From JACVRN01 sp036389255 (GTDB lineage Bacteria > Acidobacteriota > Blastocatellia > Pyrinomonadales > Pyrinomonadaceae): a DNA stretch of 64,000 nucleotides. The notes beneath the pieces were generated by a model. The model worked only from the letters and a program-made list of their open reading frames with translations. It was not told where the DNA came from and did not search any database. Where the stretch lies: positions 62,001 to 126,000 of the forward strand of contig DASVQI010000012.1 in assembly GCA_036389255.1 (NCBI GenBank), written 5' to 3'. This document shows positions 48,611 through 57,474 of the stretch, piece after piece (position 1 is the first letter of the stretch; every line of letters begins with the position of its first letter). Position numbers and translations under genes: made by a program.

Positions 48611-49567
48611 ATGGATAATCCTTTTAGAAGACTTGTGAATCCGCGCTTGCCTGCGGCGGCCATAGGGCTGGAAGCGGGCGAGGCTGCGGCTGTGCTTTTA
48701 GAGCGGCGGCAATCTCTCTTTACCATCAAGCGTGCCGCCACCATTAGCCTGCCGCGAGAGCTCCTGAAGCCGAGCTTTGAAGAGACGAACATCTCGGACA
48801 TGAACGAGCTGGCCGAGGCGCTCGCTCAGCTTGTCGCCAGCGCCGGGCTTCAGAAGCAGAAGAGGTGGTCTGTGGCGCTGCCCGGTGCGGCAACACGCTC
48901 CTCCATAGTGACGCTGGAGAGCGCACCCGGCTCGCGCTCGGAGGCCGACGAGGTCTTGCGCTGGAAGATGGAGCGCGTCTTCGGCTACCCGGTAGAGGAG
49001 CTTCGTATAGCACACGAGCGGCTTGCGCCGGACGCGCAGGGCAGAGCCCGCTACATGGCCGTCGCCGCGCGTCTCAGCGTGCTGGCGGAATACGAGACGG
49101 TCTTCGCAGCGCTCGGCTGGCGGACGGGGCTGATACTGCCGCGCCACGTGGCCGAGATGCAGTGGCTAGAAAAACGTGGCCCGGCCTGGCGTGGAGACAG
49201 CCTGCTGGTCAGCTCGCACGCGGAAGGCTTCACGGCGGTCATAGTGCGCGGCACGGAGCCTCTGGCCGTCCGGGCCATCATCTGCGACCCGGAAGACAGG
49301 GACGACGAGCTTTACCGGCTGCTGCTTTTTTACAGAGACAGGCTGGCTGCGCCGCCCGAGGCCGCCGAAGCTCACAGTATAGAAAGGCTGCTCGCCTTAG
49401 GTGAAGGAATCAAGACCGACCAGATAGGAGAAGTGGTAAACGACACCCTTGGAGTGCGGCTGGCCTCTATGGAGGCGGCGGAAGTCGGCCTCGCGCTCCC
49501 CTCGGCAGAACTGGGCTTCGACGTCATAGCCGCCCCCGCCGGGCTCGCCACCATGTCTTGGAGATGA
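48611..49567 (+). CDS. PilM-like/GspL-like actin-fold protein
   Basis: The 318-residue product resembles PilM (IGLEAGEAAAVLLERR, then VALPGAATRSSIVTLESAPGSRSEADEVLRWKMERVFGYPVEELRIAHERL), the cytoplasmic actin-like component of type IV pilus assembly, or the GspL cytoplasmic part. The ATP-site residues are poorly conserved. No pilN, pilO or gspM gene follows; the cluster ends here. ATG 48611 has no clear ribosome binding site, only TCCTACTAT directly before it. Assignment as PilM-like is from sequence layout and neighbours. Confidence 0.8.
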   Translation: MDNPFRRLVNPRLPAAAIGLEAGEAAAVLLERRQSLFTIKRAATISLPRELLKPSFEETNISDMNELAEALAQLVASAGLQKQKRWSVALPGAATRSSIVTLESAPGSRSEADEVLRWKMERVFGYPVEELRIAHERLAPDAQGRARYMAVAARLSVLAEYETVFAALGWRTGLILPRHVAEMQWLEKRGPAWRGDSLLVSSHAEGFTAVIVRGTEPLAVRAIICDPEDRDDELYRLLLFYRDRLAAPPEAAEAHSIERLLALGEGIKTDQIGEVVNDTLGVRLASMEAAEVGLALPSAELGFDVIAAPAGLATMSWR

Positions 49568-49569
49568 GA

Positions 49570-49663
49570 ATAGGGGATGGGGGATAGGGGATGGGGGATA
49601 GAGAGAGAAAATACAACACTCTTTCTTTTACCAGCCCCTAACCCCCGACCCCCATCCCCCATA
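49570..49663. repeat. Heptad-type hairpin element (ATRGGGG class)
   Basis: ATAGGGG and ATGGGGG alternate four times (49571-49598). Their complement as TAACCCC, CGACCCC and CATCCCC sevens lies at 49637-49660. It directly precedes the ECF promoter of the sigma-factor gene. Confidence 0.85.
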
Positions 49664-49664
49664 T

Positions 49665-49691
49665 TGAAACTTTTAATATTATCGCGTCGTA
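49665..49691 (+). promoter_or_regulatory. ECF-type promoter of the sigma-factor gene
   Basis: TGAAAC (49665-49670) and CGTA (49688-49691) are 17 bases apart, matching the TGAAAC/CGTA pattern of SigW/RpoE-like sigma factors. The ATG follows at 49702, so the leader would be only a few bases. It suggests that the sigma factor activates its own gene. Confidence 0.6.
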
Positions 49692-49701
49692 AAACCTGAG
49701 C

Positions 49702-50304
49702 ATGAGTGTGAACGCTATCCCTCTTAATCTGAGCGCAATAGCCGATTGCGACCTGGTGGCCAGAGCCATCAAGGGGCGCGAGGACGGCTTCAACGAGTTG
49801 GTGCGGCGCTACCAGCGCCCGATTGCCGCATACGTCTATAGAATGGTAGGAGACTACGACGCGGCGCTGGATTTGACGCAAGAGGTCTTCATCAAAATCT
49901 ACAGCTCGCTTGAGCGCTACCGCCCTGAGTTCAAGTTCTCCACCTGGATTTACAAGATTGCGCATAACGCTTCCGTTGACCATCTGCGCCGCCTCTCATC
50001 GCGCGAGCAGGCGCTCTCGTCCGAAGTGGACGGCGAAGAGCGGGAGATGACGGTCATGAGCCGTAAGCTCTCGCCTGAGCAGGAGTACGCGGTGGAAGAG
50101 CGGCGCGCGGAGATTGAGCGAGTCGTGCGCCAGCTTCCAGCCGTCTATCGTGAGCTAATCATCCTGCGCCACCAGCACGATTTGAGCTACGACGAGATAG
50201 CTGAGGTCACGAGCCTTCCGCTAGGCACGGTCAAGAATCGTCTCTTCCGCGCGCGAGAGATGATGCGACAGCAGTTCGTAGACAGAGGCATCACCGGAGT
50301 TTAA
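49702..50304 (+). CDS. ECF RNA polymerase sigma factor (RpoE-like)
   Basis: The 200-residue protein has sigma region 2 (about 25-95, NELVRRYQRPIAAYVYRMVGDYDAALDLTQEVFIKIY, with FSTWIYKIAHNASVDHLRR) and region 4 (about 130-190, ELIILRHQHDLSYDEIAEVTSLPLGTVKNRLFRAREMM). There is no region 3, so it is an extracytoplasmic-function sigma factor. An ECF-type promoter lies directly upstream, suggesting autoregulation. The next gene, 23 bases on, encodes a zinc-finger anti-sigma factor, so the pair forms a standard envelope-stress switch. Confidence 0.95.
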   Translation: MSVNAIPLNLSAIADCDLVARAIKGREDGFNELVRRYQRPIAAYVYRMVGDYDAALDLTQEVFIKIYSSLERYRPEFKFSTWIYKIAHNASVDHLRRLSSREQALSSEVDGEEREMTVMSRKLSPEQEYAVEERRAEIERVVRQLPAVYRELIILRHQHDLSYDEIAEVTSLPLGTVKNRLFRAREMMRQQFVDRGITGV

Positions 50305-50327
50305 GCGCGCGCTTTCAGACAAGAGCA

Positions 50328-50915
50328 ATGACGGAGCTTACCGCGAACAACATGACTTGCCGCAGCACTGAGGTCGCCGCCTATCTGGACGGCGAGCTTG
50401 GAGCCGGGGCGCTTCTGGCTTTCGAAGAGCATCTGAAGCAGTGCCGTTCGTGCGCCACTAAGCTGGAGGAGCAGCGCCGTCTTCTGTGTACGCTCGACAT
50501 GGCCTTTAATGATGAGAAGACGCTTGCGCTGCCCGCAGACTTTGCCAGAGTCGTGACGGCGCACGCGCAGATGGACATGAGCGGCGTGCGCGAGCAGCGT
50601 GAGCGCGGACGCGCTCTGCGTCTTTGTATAGCACTCTCGCTCTTTTCCTTTGCGCTTTTGGGGAGCGCGGCGCTGTCCGATTCCGTCTTCGAGCCTGTGC
50701 GAGTGTTCGGACGACTGGCCGGTACAGGGCTGGGCATACTGTGGCGCGCGATTTACGACGCGGGCGCGACCTTGGCCGTCATCGTGCGAATCATAGGGCG
50801 CTTTGCTTTTGAATCGCACCCGCTTGGCCTCTTCAGCTATCTGCTTCTGGGCATGGCGCTGCTACTGCTGCTGCGCCTGATTCGCGGCTATCACCGGGCG
50901 CGTGCCGCAGAGTGA
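50328..50915 (+). CDS. Anti-sigma factor with zinc-finger (zf-HC2) domain
   Basis: The 195-residue product has an N-terminal anti-sigma zinc finger (Cys11, His35, Cys39, Cys42 in EEHLKQCRSC), a helical linker, and two hydrophobic segments (about 103-122 and 165-185). The cytoplasmic finger would hold the sigma factor encoded just upstream at the membrane. An alternative start at the ATG of MTCRSTEV (50352) cannot be excluded and has no better site. No ribosome binding site is strong. Partner assignment follows from adjacency. Confidence 0.92.
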   Translation: MTELTANNMTCRSTEVAAYLDGELGAGALLAFEEHLKQCRSCATKLEEQRRLLCTLDMAFNDEKTLALPADFARVVTAHAQMDMSGVREQRERGRALRLCIALSLFSFALLGSAALSDSVFEPVRVFGRLAGTGLGILWRAIYDAGATLAVIVRIIGRFAFESHPLGLFSYLLLGMALLLLLRLIRGYHRARAAE

Positions 50916-50989
50916 TTACCGGAAGGGAATTGATTATCAAGAGGAGAATGCTTTTCCATTAATCGCTCTCCCGTTTTAATAGACCTGTT

Positions 50990-51979
50990 GTGAGCTATCT
51001 TTTACTGGACAGACCCTTTGATTGGCGCAACGCCAGAAGCTTCCTGAACGCGGCGGCTGTGGCCCTGTTCGCGCTTTTTCTGGCGGCGGCGGCGACCTAC
51101 GCGCAGGCGGGCTCTCAGCGGGTCGCGCCACGGCCCCAAGATGCTTCGATTGTGGTCGAAGGCGTGAGGGGCGGCGATGTCGTCGTCTTCAGAAAGTCCG
51201 TAATCGTGCGCGGCTCCGTCCAGCAGGGAGTCATCTCAATCGGCGGCAACGTCATAGTAGAGGGGCGCGTGGAAGGCGACGTGGCCTCAATCGGCGGCGA
51301 TGTCATACAGCGCAAGGGAGCTTACATAGGCGGCGACGTGATGGTGCTGGGCGGCCTCTACCAGCACGAGTCGGGAGCGGAGAGCCGCAACCCGCAGAGC
51401 GCCACCATTATGTACACAGGGTTTGAGCAGGAGCTGCGAGAGATTCTGCACGACCCTGCGTCGCTGCTGACCCCGCGCTTTTCCGCAGGCTACGTGGGCC
51501 AGCGACTTCTGGCCGTCCTCTTCTGGTTCATAGTCTCGCTGGCGTTGACGGCTGTGAGTCCGGGCGCGGTGAGCCGTGCCGCAGCCCGCCTGCAACTGAC
51601 CTCCGTACGCGTAGCCGTTATAGGTCTTGTCTCAACGCTCATCATCGTCTTTGGCGTCCCCGTCGCGGTGAATCTTTTGCCGACCTTCATAGGTGTTCTG
51701 CTCGGAGTGATGAGCGTGCTGCTGCTGGTCATGTCCTACCTCTTCGGGCGCGTGATTATTCATGCGGCCACGGGGCGGTGGCTGGAGCGCCGCCTTTTGC
51801 CGGAAGGCAAGCGCTCTGAAACGGTTGCGCTTGCGATGGGCGCTCTCTTCTGGTCGCTCATGCTCTCGCTGCCTTACGTCTGGCCCGCAGTGGTAGCGGG
51901 CCTGCTCATCACAAGTCTGGGCCTTGCGCTCACGGCGCGCTATCGCATGGGCTGGCGGCCCGCGAAGAAAGCCGCCTGA
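50990..51979 (+). CDS. Bactofilin-like N-domain fused to membrane protein
   Basis: The 329-residue protein has a hydrophobic leader (about 20-40) and then a stretch of right-handed beta-helix type repeats (about 55-125: DVVVFRKSVIVRGSVQQGVISIGGNVIVEGRVEGDVASIGGDVIQRKGAYIGGDVMVLGG). This resembles the polymer-forming bactofilin core. Four to five membrane helices follow (about 165-315). The start is GTG 50990 with a weak site. It follows the sigma/anti-sigma pair and may be part of that regulon. Function is not established. Confidence 0.82.
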   Translation: MSYLLLDRPFDWRNARSFLNAAAVALFALFLAAAATYAQAGSQRVAPRPQDASIVVEGVRGGDVVVFRKSVIVRGSVQQGVISIGGNVIVEGRVEGDVASIGGDVIQRKGAYIGGDVMVLGGLYQHESGAESRNPQSATIMYTGFEQELREILHDPASLLTPRFSAGYVGQRLLAVLFWFIVSLALTAVSPGAVSRAAARLQLTSVRVAVIGLVSTLIIVFGVPVAVNLLPTFIGVLLGVMSVLLLVMSYLFGRVIIHAATGRWLERRLLPEGKRSETVALAMGALFWSLMLSLPYVWPAVVAGLLITSLGLALTARYRMGWRPAKKAA

Positions 51980-52390
51980 ACCGCCTCTTCCATCCTCGGC
52001 GCACTTTTCCCTGAAAATCCAAAAAATTGAAGTAATAAAAGGCCGGGTCGCTCGTCTTATATTTGAAAAGGTTTCTCAAGGGGCTCTTTCGGGAACTTTT
52101 TCCATACCTTGAGTGAATAATAGTGGCGGCCCGCTTCATACGAAATTTGAGACTTTGGGAAGTCATAGGCCACTCACCCCGTATGAGCGCAGTCGCCAGC
52201 CAGAGAGAAAATTAACTTTAAGGCGATATTGTTCATGAAATCTAGAACAATCATCGCCATTTTTGCGTAGAAAGAGTGTCGCTGCGACCAAGGCTTCTTC
52301 GGCAGACAGACAACTCATAGATAACTCGAAACACTTGCAAGTCAACCCGCACAGCTTTTTTTGCGGCAGCCCTAAACAAGGATGAATTTA
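51980..52390. other. Intergenic region before the DUF5666 gene
   Basis: Apart from the terminator-like hairpin at 52222-52265, the region has a GGAACTTTTT stretch (52093-52102) that looks like an ECF -35 box but has no matching CGT at the right distance. No gene is apparent. Confidence 0.35.
52222..52265 (+). terminator. Hairpin terminator candidate
   Basis: GGCGATATTGTTC (52222-52234) pairs with GAACAATCATCGCC (52245-52258) with one extra base, followed by ATTTTTGCG. It is about 240 bases past the bactofilin-like gene. Confidence 0.65.
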
Positions 52391-53701
52391 ATGAGAAGGT
52401 TTTTAGTGCATCTAGCGCTTTCGGTTTGCGTCCTCAGCCAAATCATAGTAGTAGCGCAGGCACAGGCGGACGACCCGGCCATTACGGCCACGCGCGTCTT
52501 CGGCAAGATTACAACCATAGACGCGCCTTCCGGCAAGCTCACCGTTAAAACCGACGCTGGCTCCACGGTCGTAGTGCAGATTAATACTGACACTACCTTT
52601 GAGCGCGTACCGCCGGGCGAAACCGATACGAAAAAGGCCGTCGCCATAAGTTTGTCCGACATAGCTGTGGGTGACGGAGTCTACGCGCGCGGTCGCGTGG
52701 CCGAAGACCGCAAGAGCGTCCCTGCGCAGAAAGTCATAGTCGTTTCCCAGAGCGAGATTGCTCAGAAGCAGGAGCGCGAGCGAGCGGAATGGCGCAAGCG
52801 CGGCCTCTCCGGCATCATCGAATCCCTCAACCCGCAGGCCAAAGAGATAACGGTCACAGCGCGCACGGCTGAAGGCAACAAGCCCGTCATCATCTCTATC
52901 ACCGACAAGGTGAAGATGCGCCGCTACGCGCCCGATTCCGTCAAGTTCAGTGATGCGAAAAAGAGTTCCTTCGATGAGCTGAAGGTAGGCGATCAGGTGC
53001 GCGCCAAGGGAGACAAAAGCCCGGACGGCGCACGCTTTACCGCAGAAGAGATTGTGACGGGCGCTTTCCGAACTGCGGGCGGCACAATCAAGACCGTTGA
53101 CGCGGCGACCGGCCTGATTCAGATTGAAGACATACAGACCAAACAGGCTCTGACCATAGTCGTCAACAAGGATTCTACGCTCAAGCGCATCCCCGAAAAC
53201 TTCATGCAAATGATGCAGGGCGGCGGCGGCGGCCCCGGCGCAGCAGGAGCAGGCGCTCCCGGCGGCGGTGGGCCGCAGCAGGCACAGCAGCAGCAGCGCC
53301 CGGCCGGCGGCCCTCCCGCAGCAGCGCAGGGGACACAGACAGCGCAGGGCAGTGGCGCGGGCAACAACGCTCGTCCCGCAGGTCAGGGCGGCCAAGCTAG
53401 TCAAGCTGGTCAGGGCGCACCCGGCGGCGCAGCAGGCGCAGGGCAGGGCGGCGGCCCCGGCGGCGGCTTCGATATTCAGAGAATCATAGACAATCTTCCG
53501 GCTGTAACTCTGGCGGAGTTGAAGCCGGGCGACATGGTTCTTCTTTCCAGCACGAAGGGCGCAGACCCTTCGCGCGCAACCGCCATCACACTCGTTTCAG
53601 GCGTAGGGCCACTGTTCGCCATGATGCAGGCCAGACAGGGCGGCCCGCCGAATCGTCCGCCCAACCTCGGCACCATCAACCTGGGCATAGGCGGCCCGTG
53701 A
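52391..53701 (+). CDS. Secreted DUF5666-type protein with Gly/Gln-rich segment
   Basis: The 436-residue product has a signal peptide (MRRFLVHLALSVCVLSQIIVVAQAQA) and three OB-like beta modules of the DUF5666 type (about 35-110, 135-215 and 220-270: VFGKITTIDAPSGKLTVKTDAGS, LSGIIESLNPQAKEITV, GTIKTVDAATGLIQIED). Residues about 275-365 are a Gly/Ala/Gln-rich low-complexity stretch, and a last module follows. ATG 52391 is chosen over 52382 because AAGGA is eight bases upstream. The Oar-like receptor gene follows after 34 bases, so they probably share a transcript. Confidence 0.87.
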   Translation: MRRFLVHLALSVCVLSQIIVVAQAQADDPAITATRVFGKITTIDAPSGKLTVKTDAGSTVVVQINTDTTFERVPPGETDTKKAVAISLSDIAVGDGVYARGRVAEDRKSVPAQKVIVVSQSEIAQKQERERAEWRKRGLSGIIESLNPQAKEITVTARTAEGNKPVIISITDKVKMRRYAPDSVKFSDAKKSSFDELKVGDQVRAKGDKSPDGARFTAEEIVTGAFRTAGGTIKTVDAATGLIQIEDIQTKQALTIVVNKDSTLKRIPENFMQMMQGGGGGPGAAGAGAPGGGGPQQAQQQQRPAGGPPAAAQGTQTAQGSGAGNNARPAGQGGQASQAGQGAPGGAAGAGQGGGPGGGFDIQRIIDNLPAVTLAELKPGDMVLLSSTKGADPSRATAITLVSGVGPLFAMMQARQGGPPNRPPNLGTINLGIGGP

Positions 53702-53735
53702 GGCAATAATCCAAAATCGTAAAAGGCTATAGATT

Positions 53736-56700
53736 ATGAACTTTATCAAGAAAACTATTCTGCAATCGGCGGCGCTCCTGTTTGTGCTCTCGCTCGCTTT
53801 CTCGCTGGCACAGGCGCAGGGCGTTACGGGGATTCGCGGGCAGGTAACGGACGAGCTTGGCGGCACAATCGTCGGCGCGACCGTGACGCTCATTGATTCA
53901 AGCGGCGCGCAGAAGACCGCTACGACCAATGAGGAAGGCGTTTACGTCTTCAACGGCCTAGCTCCCGGCAAATACACAGTGCGCGTGGCGCAGCAGGGCT
54001 TCGCCGTCTTCGAAAATAGCGAAGTGACGGTCGTCGCCGGGCGGCGCGAGCAGGTAGACATCAAGCTAGGCGTCACCATAGAAGAGCAGCAGGTCAACGT
54101 GGCTGACGAGCGCAGCCTTAGCACGGAGTCGGACAACAACGCCAACGCCATTGTGCTAAAGGGCCGCGACCTTGAGCTTCTGCCCGACGACCCGGACGAT
54201 TTGGCGGCTGCGCTGACGGCGCTGGCCGGCCCGTCCGCGGGGCCCAACGGCGGCCAGATTTACATTGACGGATTCACGGGTGGCCGCATGCCTCCGAAAG
54301 AGGCCATACGCGAAGTGCGTATCAACCAGAATCCCCTGAATGCCGAGAACGACCAGCCCGGTTTCGGTCGCATAGACATTCTGACCCGCCCCGGCTACGG
54401 CAAGCTGACCGGCAGCGCGGGATTCCAGTTCAACGACGAAGGGCTGAACTCGCGCAATCCGTTCGCGCCTACGCGCACAGATTTCCAGCAGCGACTCCTC
54501 AACTTCACTTTGAGCGGCCCCATCACAAAGCAGAAGTCATCCTTCTTCATAGATTTTCAGAAGCGCGACGTGGATGACAACGACATCATCAACGCCACCA
54601 TTCTTGACCAGAATCTCAATCCGGTCAGTTTCCGCGAGGGCGTGGTTCAGCCGCGCCGCTTCACTACCTTCAGCCCGCGTTTTGATTACGCCATAAATCA
54701 GAACAACACGCTGACGATGCGCTACACCTATTCGCGCAACAGCACCGAGAACGGCGGCGTGGGCAACTTCTCGCTTCTGGAGCGCGCCATCAACAGCTCC
54801 TTCACGGAGCACACTTTCCAGATAACGGAAACGGCCGTGCTCAACCCGCAATGGATTAACGAGACGCGCTTCCAGTTCATACGACGCAACAGCGAGCAGG
54901 AGGGCGACAACTCCCTTCCGACCGTCAACGTCAGCTCGTCCTTCGTGGGCGGCGGCGCGGGCGTAGGGCTGGCGTCCGTCAAAGAGACGCGCTGGGAGTT
55001 GCAGAATTATTCTACCGGCACGATGGGCCGTCACGTAGTACGTTTCGGCGCGCGCCTGCGCGGAGTGCGCTTCACGGACAACTCGAATGGCAATTTCAAC
55101 GGGACGTTCACCTTCGGCGGGCTGACCGGCATCACAAGCCTTGAGCAGTACCGTCAGACGGTTCTCAACACGGCTGGCTTTGTGCCGTCGCAGTTCATAC
55201 TCAACGCGGGCAATCCGGAGGCGAGCGTGAGTCAGGTTGACCTCGGCCTCTTTATTCAGGACGAGTGGAGACTGCGCCCGAACTTCAACGTCACGGTCGG
55301 TCTGCGCTACGAGAACCAGTCGAACATCAGCAGCAATTACAACCTCGCGCCGCGCATCTTCTTCGCGTGGGCTCCGGGCGGGAGCAGCACCGGGACGATT
55401 GGACAGGTTGGCGCGGGCCAGCCGAAGTTCGTGATACGCGGCGGCGTCGGCCTCTTCTACGAGCGGTTGGGCGAAGGCGCAACATTGCAGGAGACTCGCT
55501 TCAACGGCATCAACCAGCTTCGCTTCATCGTTCCCGGCTTCGTCACCGACGCGCAGGGCAACCGCGTCGTCAATCCGATTCTGGACAACGTGGTCTTCAA
55601 CGCGGACGGCACTGTCAATCCCGCGACCGTCCCGACCGTAGCCCAACTGCAAGCCTTTCAGGCCGTGCAGTCCAGAACCGTCATCGCGGAGAATTTTCAG
55701 GCACCGCGCTCTTTACTGGCGGCAATCAACGTGGAGCGGCAACTGCCCTACAACTTTACGGTCTGGGCCGTGCTGTTCAGCTACAACACGCGCAACGCCA
55801 TAGTCATGCGCAACATCAACGCGCCGCTTCCGGGAGTCTTCGACGCGCAGGGACGCCCCGTCAGGCCGAACGCGGGCGGAGACGTTTATCAGTATGAGTC
55901 AAGCGCTCGCTTCAACGACATACGCTTTCAGATGGGCGTGCGTAATCAGTTGAGCCGCAACTTCCTTCTCTTCGCCAACTACCAGACGGGCAAGCCTACG
56001 AGCAACACCGATTGCATCTTCGGCAATCAGGGCGGGTGTTTCCCGGCCAACAGCTACGACCTCAACGGTGACTTCGGTCGCGTGGCCTTCTTCCCGCGCC
56101 ACAGAGCATTCTTCGGAGGCTCGTTCACCTTTGAGCGTCTGCGCCTGACGCTGAGCCCGACCATAGTTGCCTCGACCGGAAACTTCTTCAACATCATTAC
56201 CGGGCGCGACAACAACGGCGACTCAATCTTTAACGACCGCCCGGCGTTCGTCTCGGCTACAACCAAACCCGAAGACATACGCGAAACGCGCTTCGGCACC
56301 TTTGACATCAATCCGGCAGTCGGCACTCCGCTCATCCCGCGCAACTACGGCGAAGGCCCAAGCTTCTTCATAGTGAACCTGAACATGAGCCGCTCGATTG
56401 GCTTCGGAGATATGCCCGGAGCAAACTCTGCTGCACCCGGCCCGCAAGGCGGAGGTCAACGCGGAGGCGGCGGAGGCGGTGGTGGCGGCCCTCGCGGCGG
56501 CACCGGCCCTGTCGCGGGCGGTGGCGCTGGCGCGGGCGCTCGTCGTCCGGCGTCCGCTCCGGTCGAGAAGCGTTATAACCTGACGTTCACGGCAAACATC
56601 ATCAACATATTTAACCGCACGAACCTGTGCGCCCCTGTGGGAAATCTGTCCTCGCCGGCCTTCGGCCAGTCAACAAGCACCACAGGCCCGTTCGGCGGCT

Positions 56701-56771
56701 GCGGCTTCGGCGGCAATAACCAGTCGGCAGGAAACCGCCGCATACAGCTTGGCGTACGCTTCAACTTCTAA
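53736..56771 (+). CDS. Oar-like outer-membrane receptor with carboxypeptidase-regulatory domain
   Basis: The 1011-residue protein has a signal peptide, a carboxypeptidase-regulatory-like beta domain (about 30-110: TGIRGQVTDELGGTIVGATVTLIDSSG), a plug-like region with GPNGGQIYIDGFTGGRMPPKEAIREVRI, and a long beta-barrel. It ends in RFNF with the terminal Phe of outer-membrane barrels. This is the TonB-receptor-related Oar family, expanded in Acidobacteria. A Gly-rich insert (about 900-935) sits before the last strands, beside a similar insert in the preceding gene product. Substrate unknown; size and layout suggest a large polymer or protein ligand. No ribosome binding site is strong. Confidence 0.9.
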   Translation: MNFIKKTILQSAALLFVLSLAFSLAQAQGVTGIRGQVTDELGGTIVGATVTLIDSSGAQKTATTNEEGVYVFNGLAPGKYTVRVAQQGFAVFENSEVTVVAGRREQVDIKLGVTIEEQQVNVADERSLSTESDNNANAIVLKGRDLELLPDDPDDLAAALTALAGPSAGPNGGQIYIDGFTGGRMPPKEAIREVRINQNPLNAENDQPGFGRIDILTRPGYGKLTGSAGFQFNDEGLNSRNPFAPTRTDFQQRLLNFTLSGPITKQKSSFFIDFQKRDVDDNDIINATILDQNLNPVSFREGVVQPRRFTTFSPRFDYAINQNNTLTMRYTYSRNSTENGGVGNFSLLERAINSSFTEHTFQITETAVLNPQWINETRFQFIRRNSEQEGDNSLPTVNVSSSFVGGGAGVGLASVKETRWELQNYSTGTMGRHVVRFGARLRGVRFTDNSNGNFNGTFTFGGLTGITSLEQYRQTVLNTAGFVPSQFILNAGNPEASVSQVDLGLFIQDEWRLRPNFNVTVGLRYENQSNISSNYNLAPRIFFAWAPGGSSTGTIGQVGAGQPKFVIRGGVGLFYERLGEGATLQETRFNGINQLRFIVPGFVTDAQGNRVVNPILDNVVFNADGTVNPATVPTVAQLQAFQAVQSRTVIAENFQAPRSLLAAINVERQLPYNFTVWAVLFSYNTRNAIVMRNINAPLPGVFDAQGRPVRPNAGGDVYQYESSARFNDIRFQMGVRNQLSRNFLLFANYQTGKPTSNTDCIFGNQGGCFPANSYDLNGDFGRVAFFPRHRAFFGGSFTFERLRLTLSPTIVASTGNFFNIITGRDNNGDSIFNDRPAFVSATTKPEDIRETRFGTFDINPAVGTPLIPRNYGEGPSFFIVNLNMSRSIGFGDMPGANSAAPGPQGGGQRGGGGGGGGGPRGGTGPVAGGGAGAGARRPASAPVEKRYNLTFTANIINIFNRTNLCAPVGNLSSPAFGQSTSTTGPFGGCGFGGNNQSAGNRRIQLGVRFNF

Positions 56772-56846
56772 AAGAAGAAGTAGCTGAAAAGTAAAAAGGG
56801 AAGAAGGTTGAATCCTTCTTCCCTTTTTACTTTTATACTTTTGCCT
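56772..56846. repeat. Hairpin element and two-way terminator (AGTAAAA class)
   Basis: A perfect 17-bp stem (GTAAAAAGGGAAGAAGG, 56791-56807, complement 56814-56830) closes a TTGAAT loop. The left arm continues the AGTAAAA/AGGGAAG seven-base rhythm of other elements. It lies between the convergent receptor and frr genes and has T-runs on both strands. Confidence 0.85.
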
Positions 56847-56849
56847 TAA

Positions 56850-57410
56850 CTAGACGTGCAGGAGTTCCTGTTCTTTTGATTTCGCCAGCTCGTCTATCTT
56901 GCCTATGTAGGTGTTCGTGAGCTTCTGTACTTCTTCCAGCCCGTCACGCTCTGCGTCCTCCGAGATGGCCTTGTCCTTCAGTAGCTTCTTCAAGCGGTCG
57001 TTGGCGTCGCGGCGCAGGTTCCGTACAGCCGTGCGATGGTCTTCGGCAATCTCGTGAACTTGCTTGGCCAGTTGCCTGCGGCGCTCCTCCGTCAGGGGAG
57101 GGATGGGAATGCGAATGAGCTTGCCGTCGTTCGTCGGGTTGAGCCCGAGGTCTGAAGTGCGTATGGCCTTCTCTATTGCGCCGAGCTGAGTTTGATCCCA
57201 CGGCTGAACCGTGAGCATGTTAGGCTCGGGCGCGTGAACCGAAGCCATCTGGCTGAGCGGCGTGGGCGTGCCGTAATACTCGACCATGATTGAATCCAAA
57301 AGGCTGACAGCCGCGCGACCCGTGCGAACGGTCGCAAGCTTCTTGCGCACATCGTCAATTACGCTCTCCATGCGCGGGCGCGTTTCCTTAATGACATCCT
57401 TTTCGCTCAT
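56850..57410 (-). CDS. frr: Ribosome recycling factor
   Basis: The 186-residue protein splits post-termination ribosomes with EF-G. It has the normal length and sequence (RTGRAAVSLLDSIMVEYYGTPTPLSQMASV near the hinge; LTEERRRQLAKQVHEIAEDHRTAVRNLRRDAND in the long helices). ATG 57410 has CGGAGAAGG upstream. It is the last gene of the minus-strand translation cluster, following pyrH, a common bacterial order. Confidence 0.97.
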   Translation of the reverse strand: MSEKDVIKETRPRMESVIDDVRKKLATVRTGRAAVSLLDSIMVEYYGTPTPLSQMASVHAPEPNMLTVQPWDQTQLGAIEKAIRTSDLGLNPTNDGKLIRIPIPPLTEERRRQLAKQVHEIAEDHRTAVRNLRRDANDRLKKLLKDKAISEDAERDGLEEVQKLTNTYIGKIDELAKSKEQELLHV

Positions 57411-57423
57411 ATCCTTCTCCGAG

Positions 57424-57474
57424 TAGGTGGTGAATAGTAGATAGTAATAAAAGAGTATTAGTTCGTCTATTCAC
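57424..57474. repeat. Heptad-type element (TAGNNAR class)
   Basis: TGAATAG, TAGATAG and TAATAAA follow in register from 57431, and GTGAATAG (57430) is mirrored by CTATTCAC (57467-57474). It fills the pyrH/frr gap and reaches into the pyrH stop codon. Confidence 0.6.

Noticed and set aside
52093..52125. ECF promoter before the DUF5666 gene (GGAACTTTTT)
   Set aside because: No CGT-type -10 motif at 15 to 18 bases downstream.
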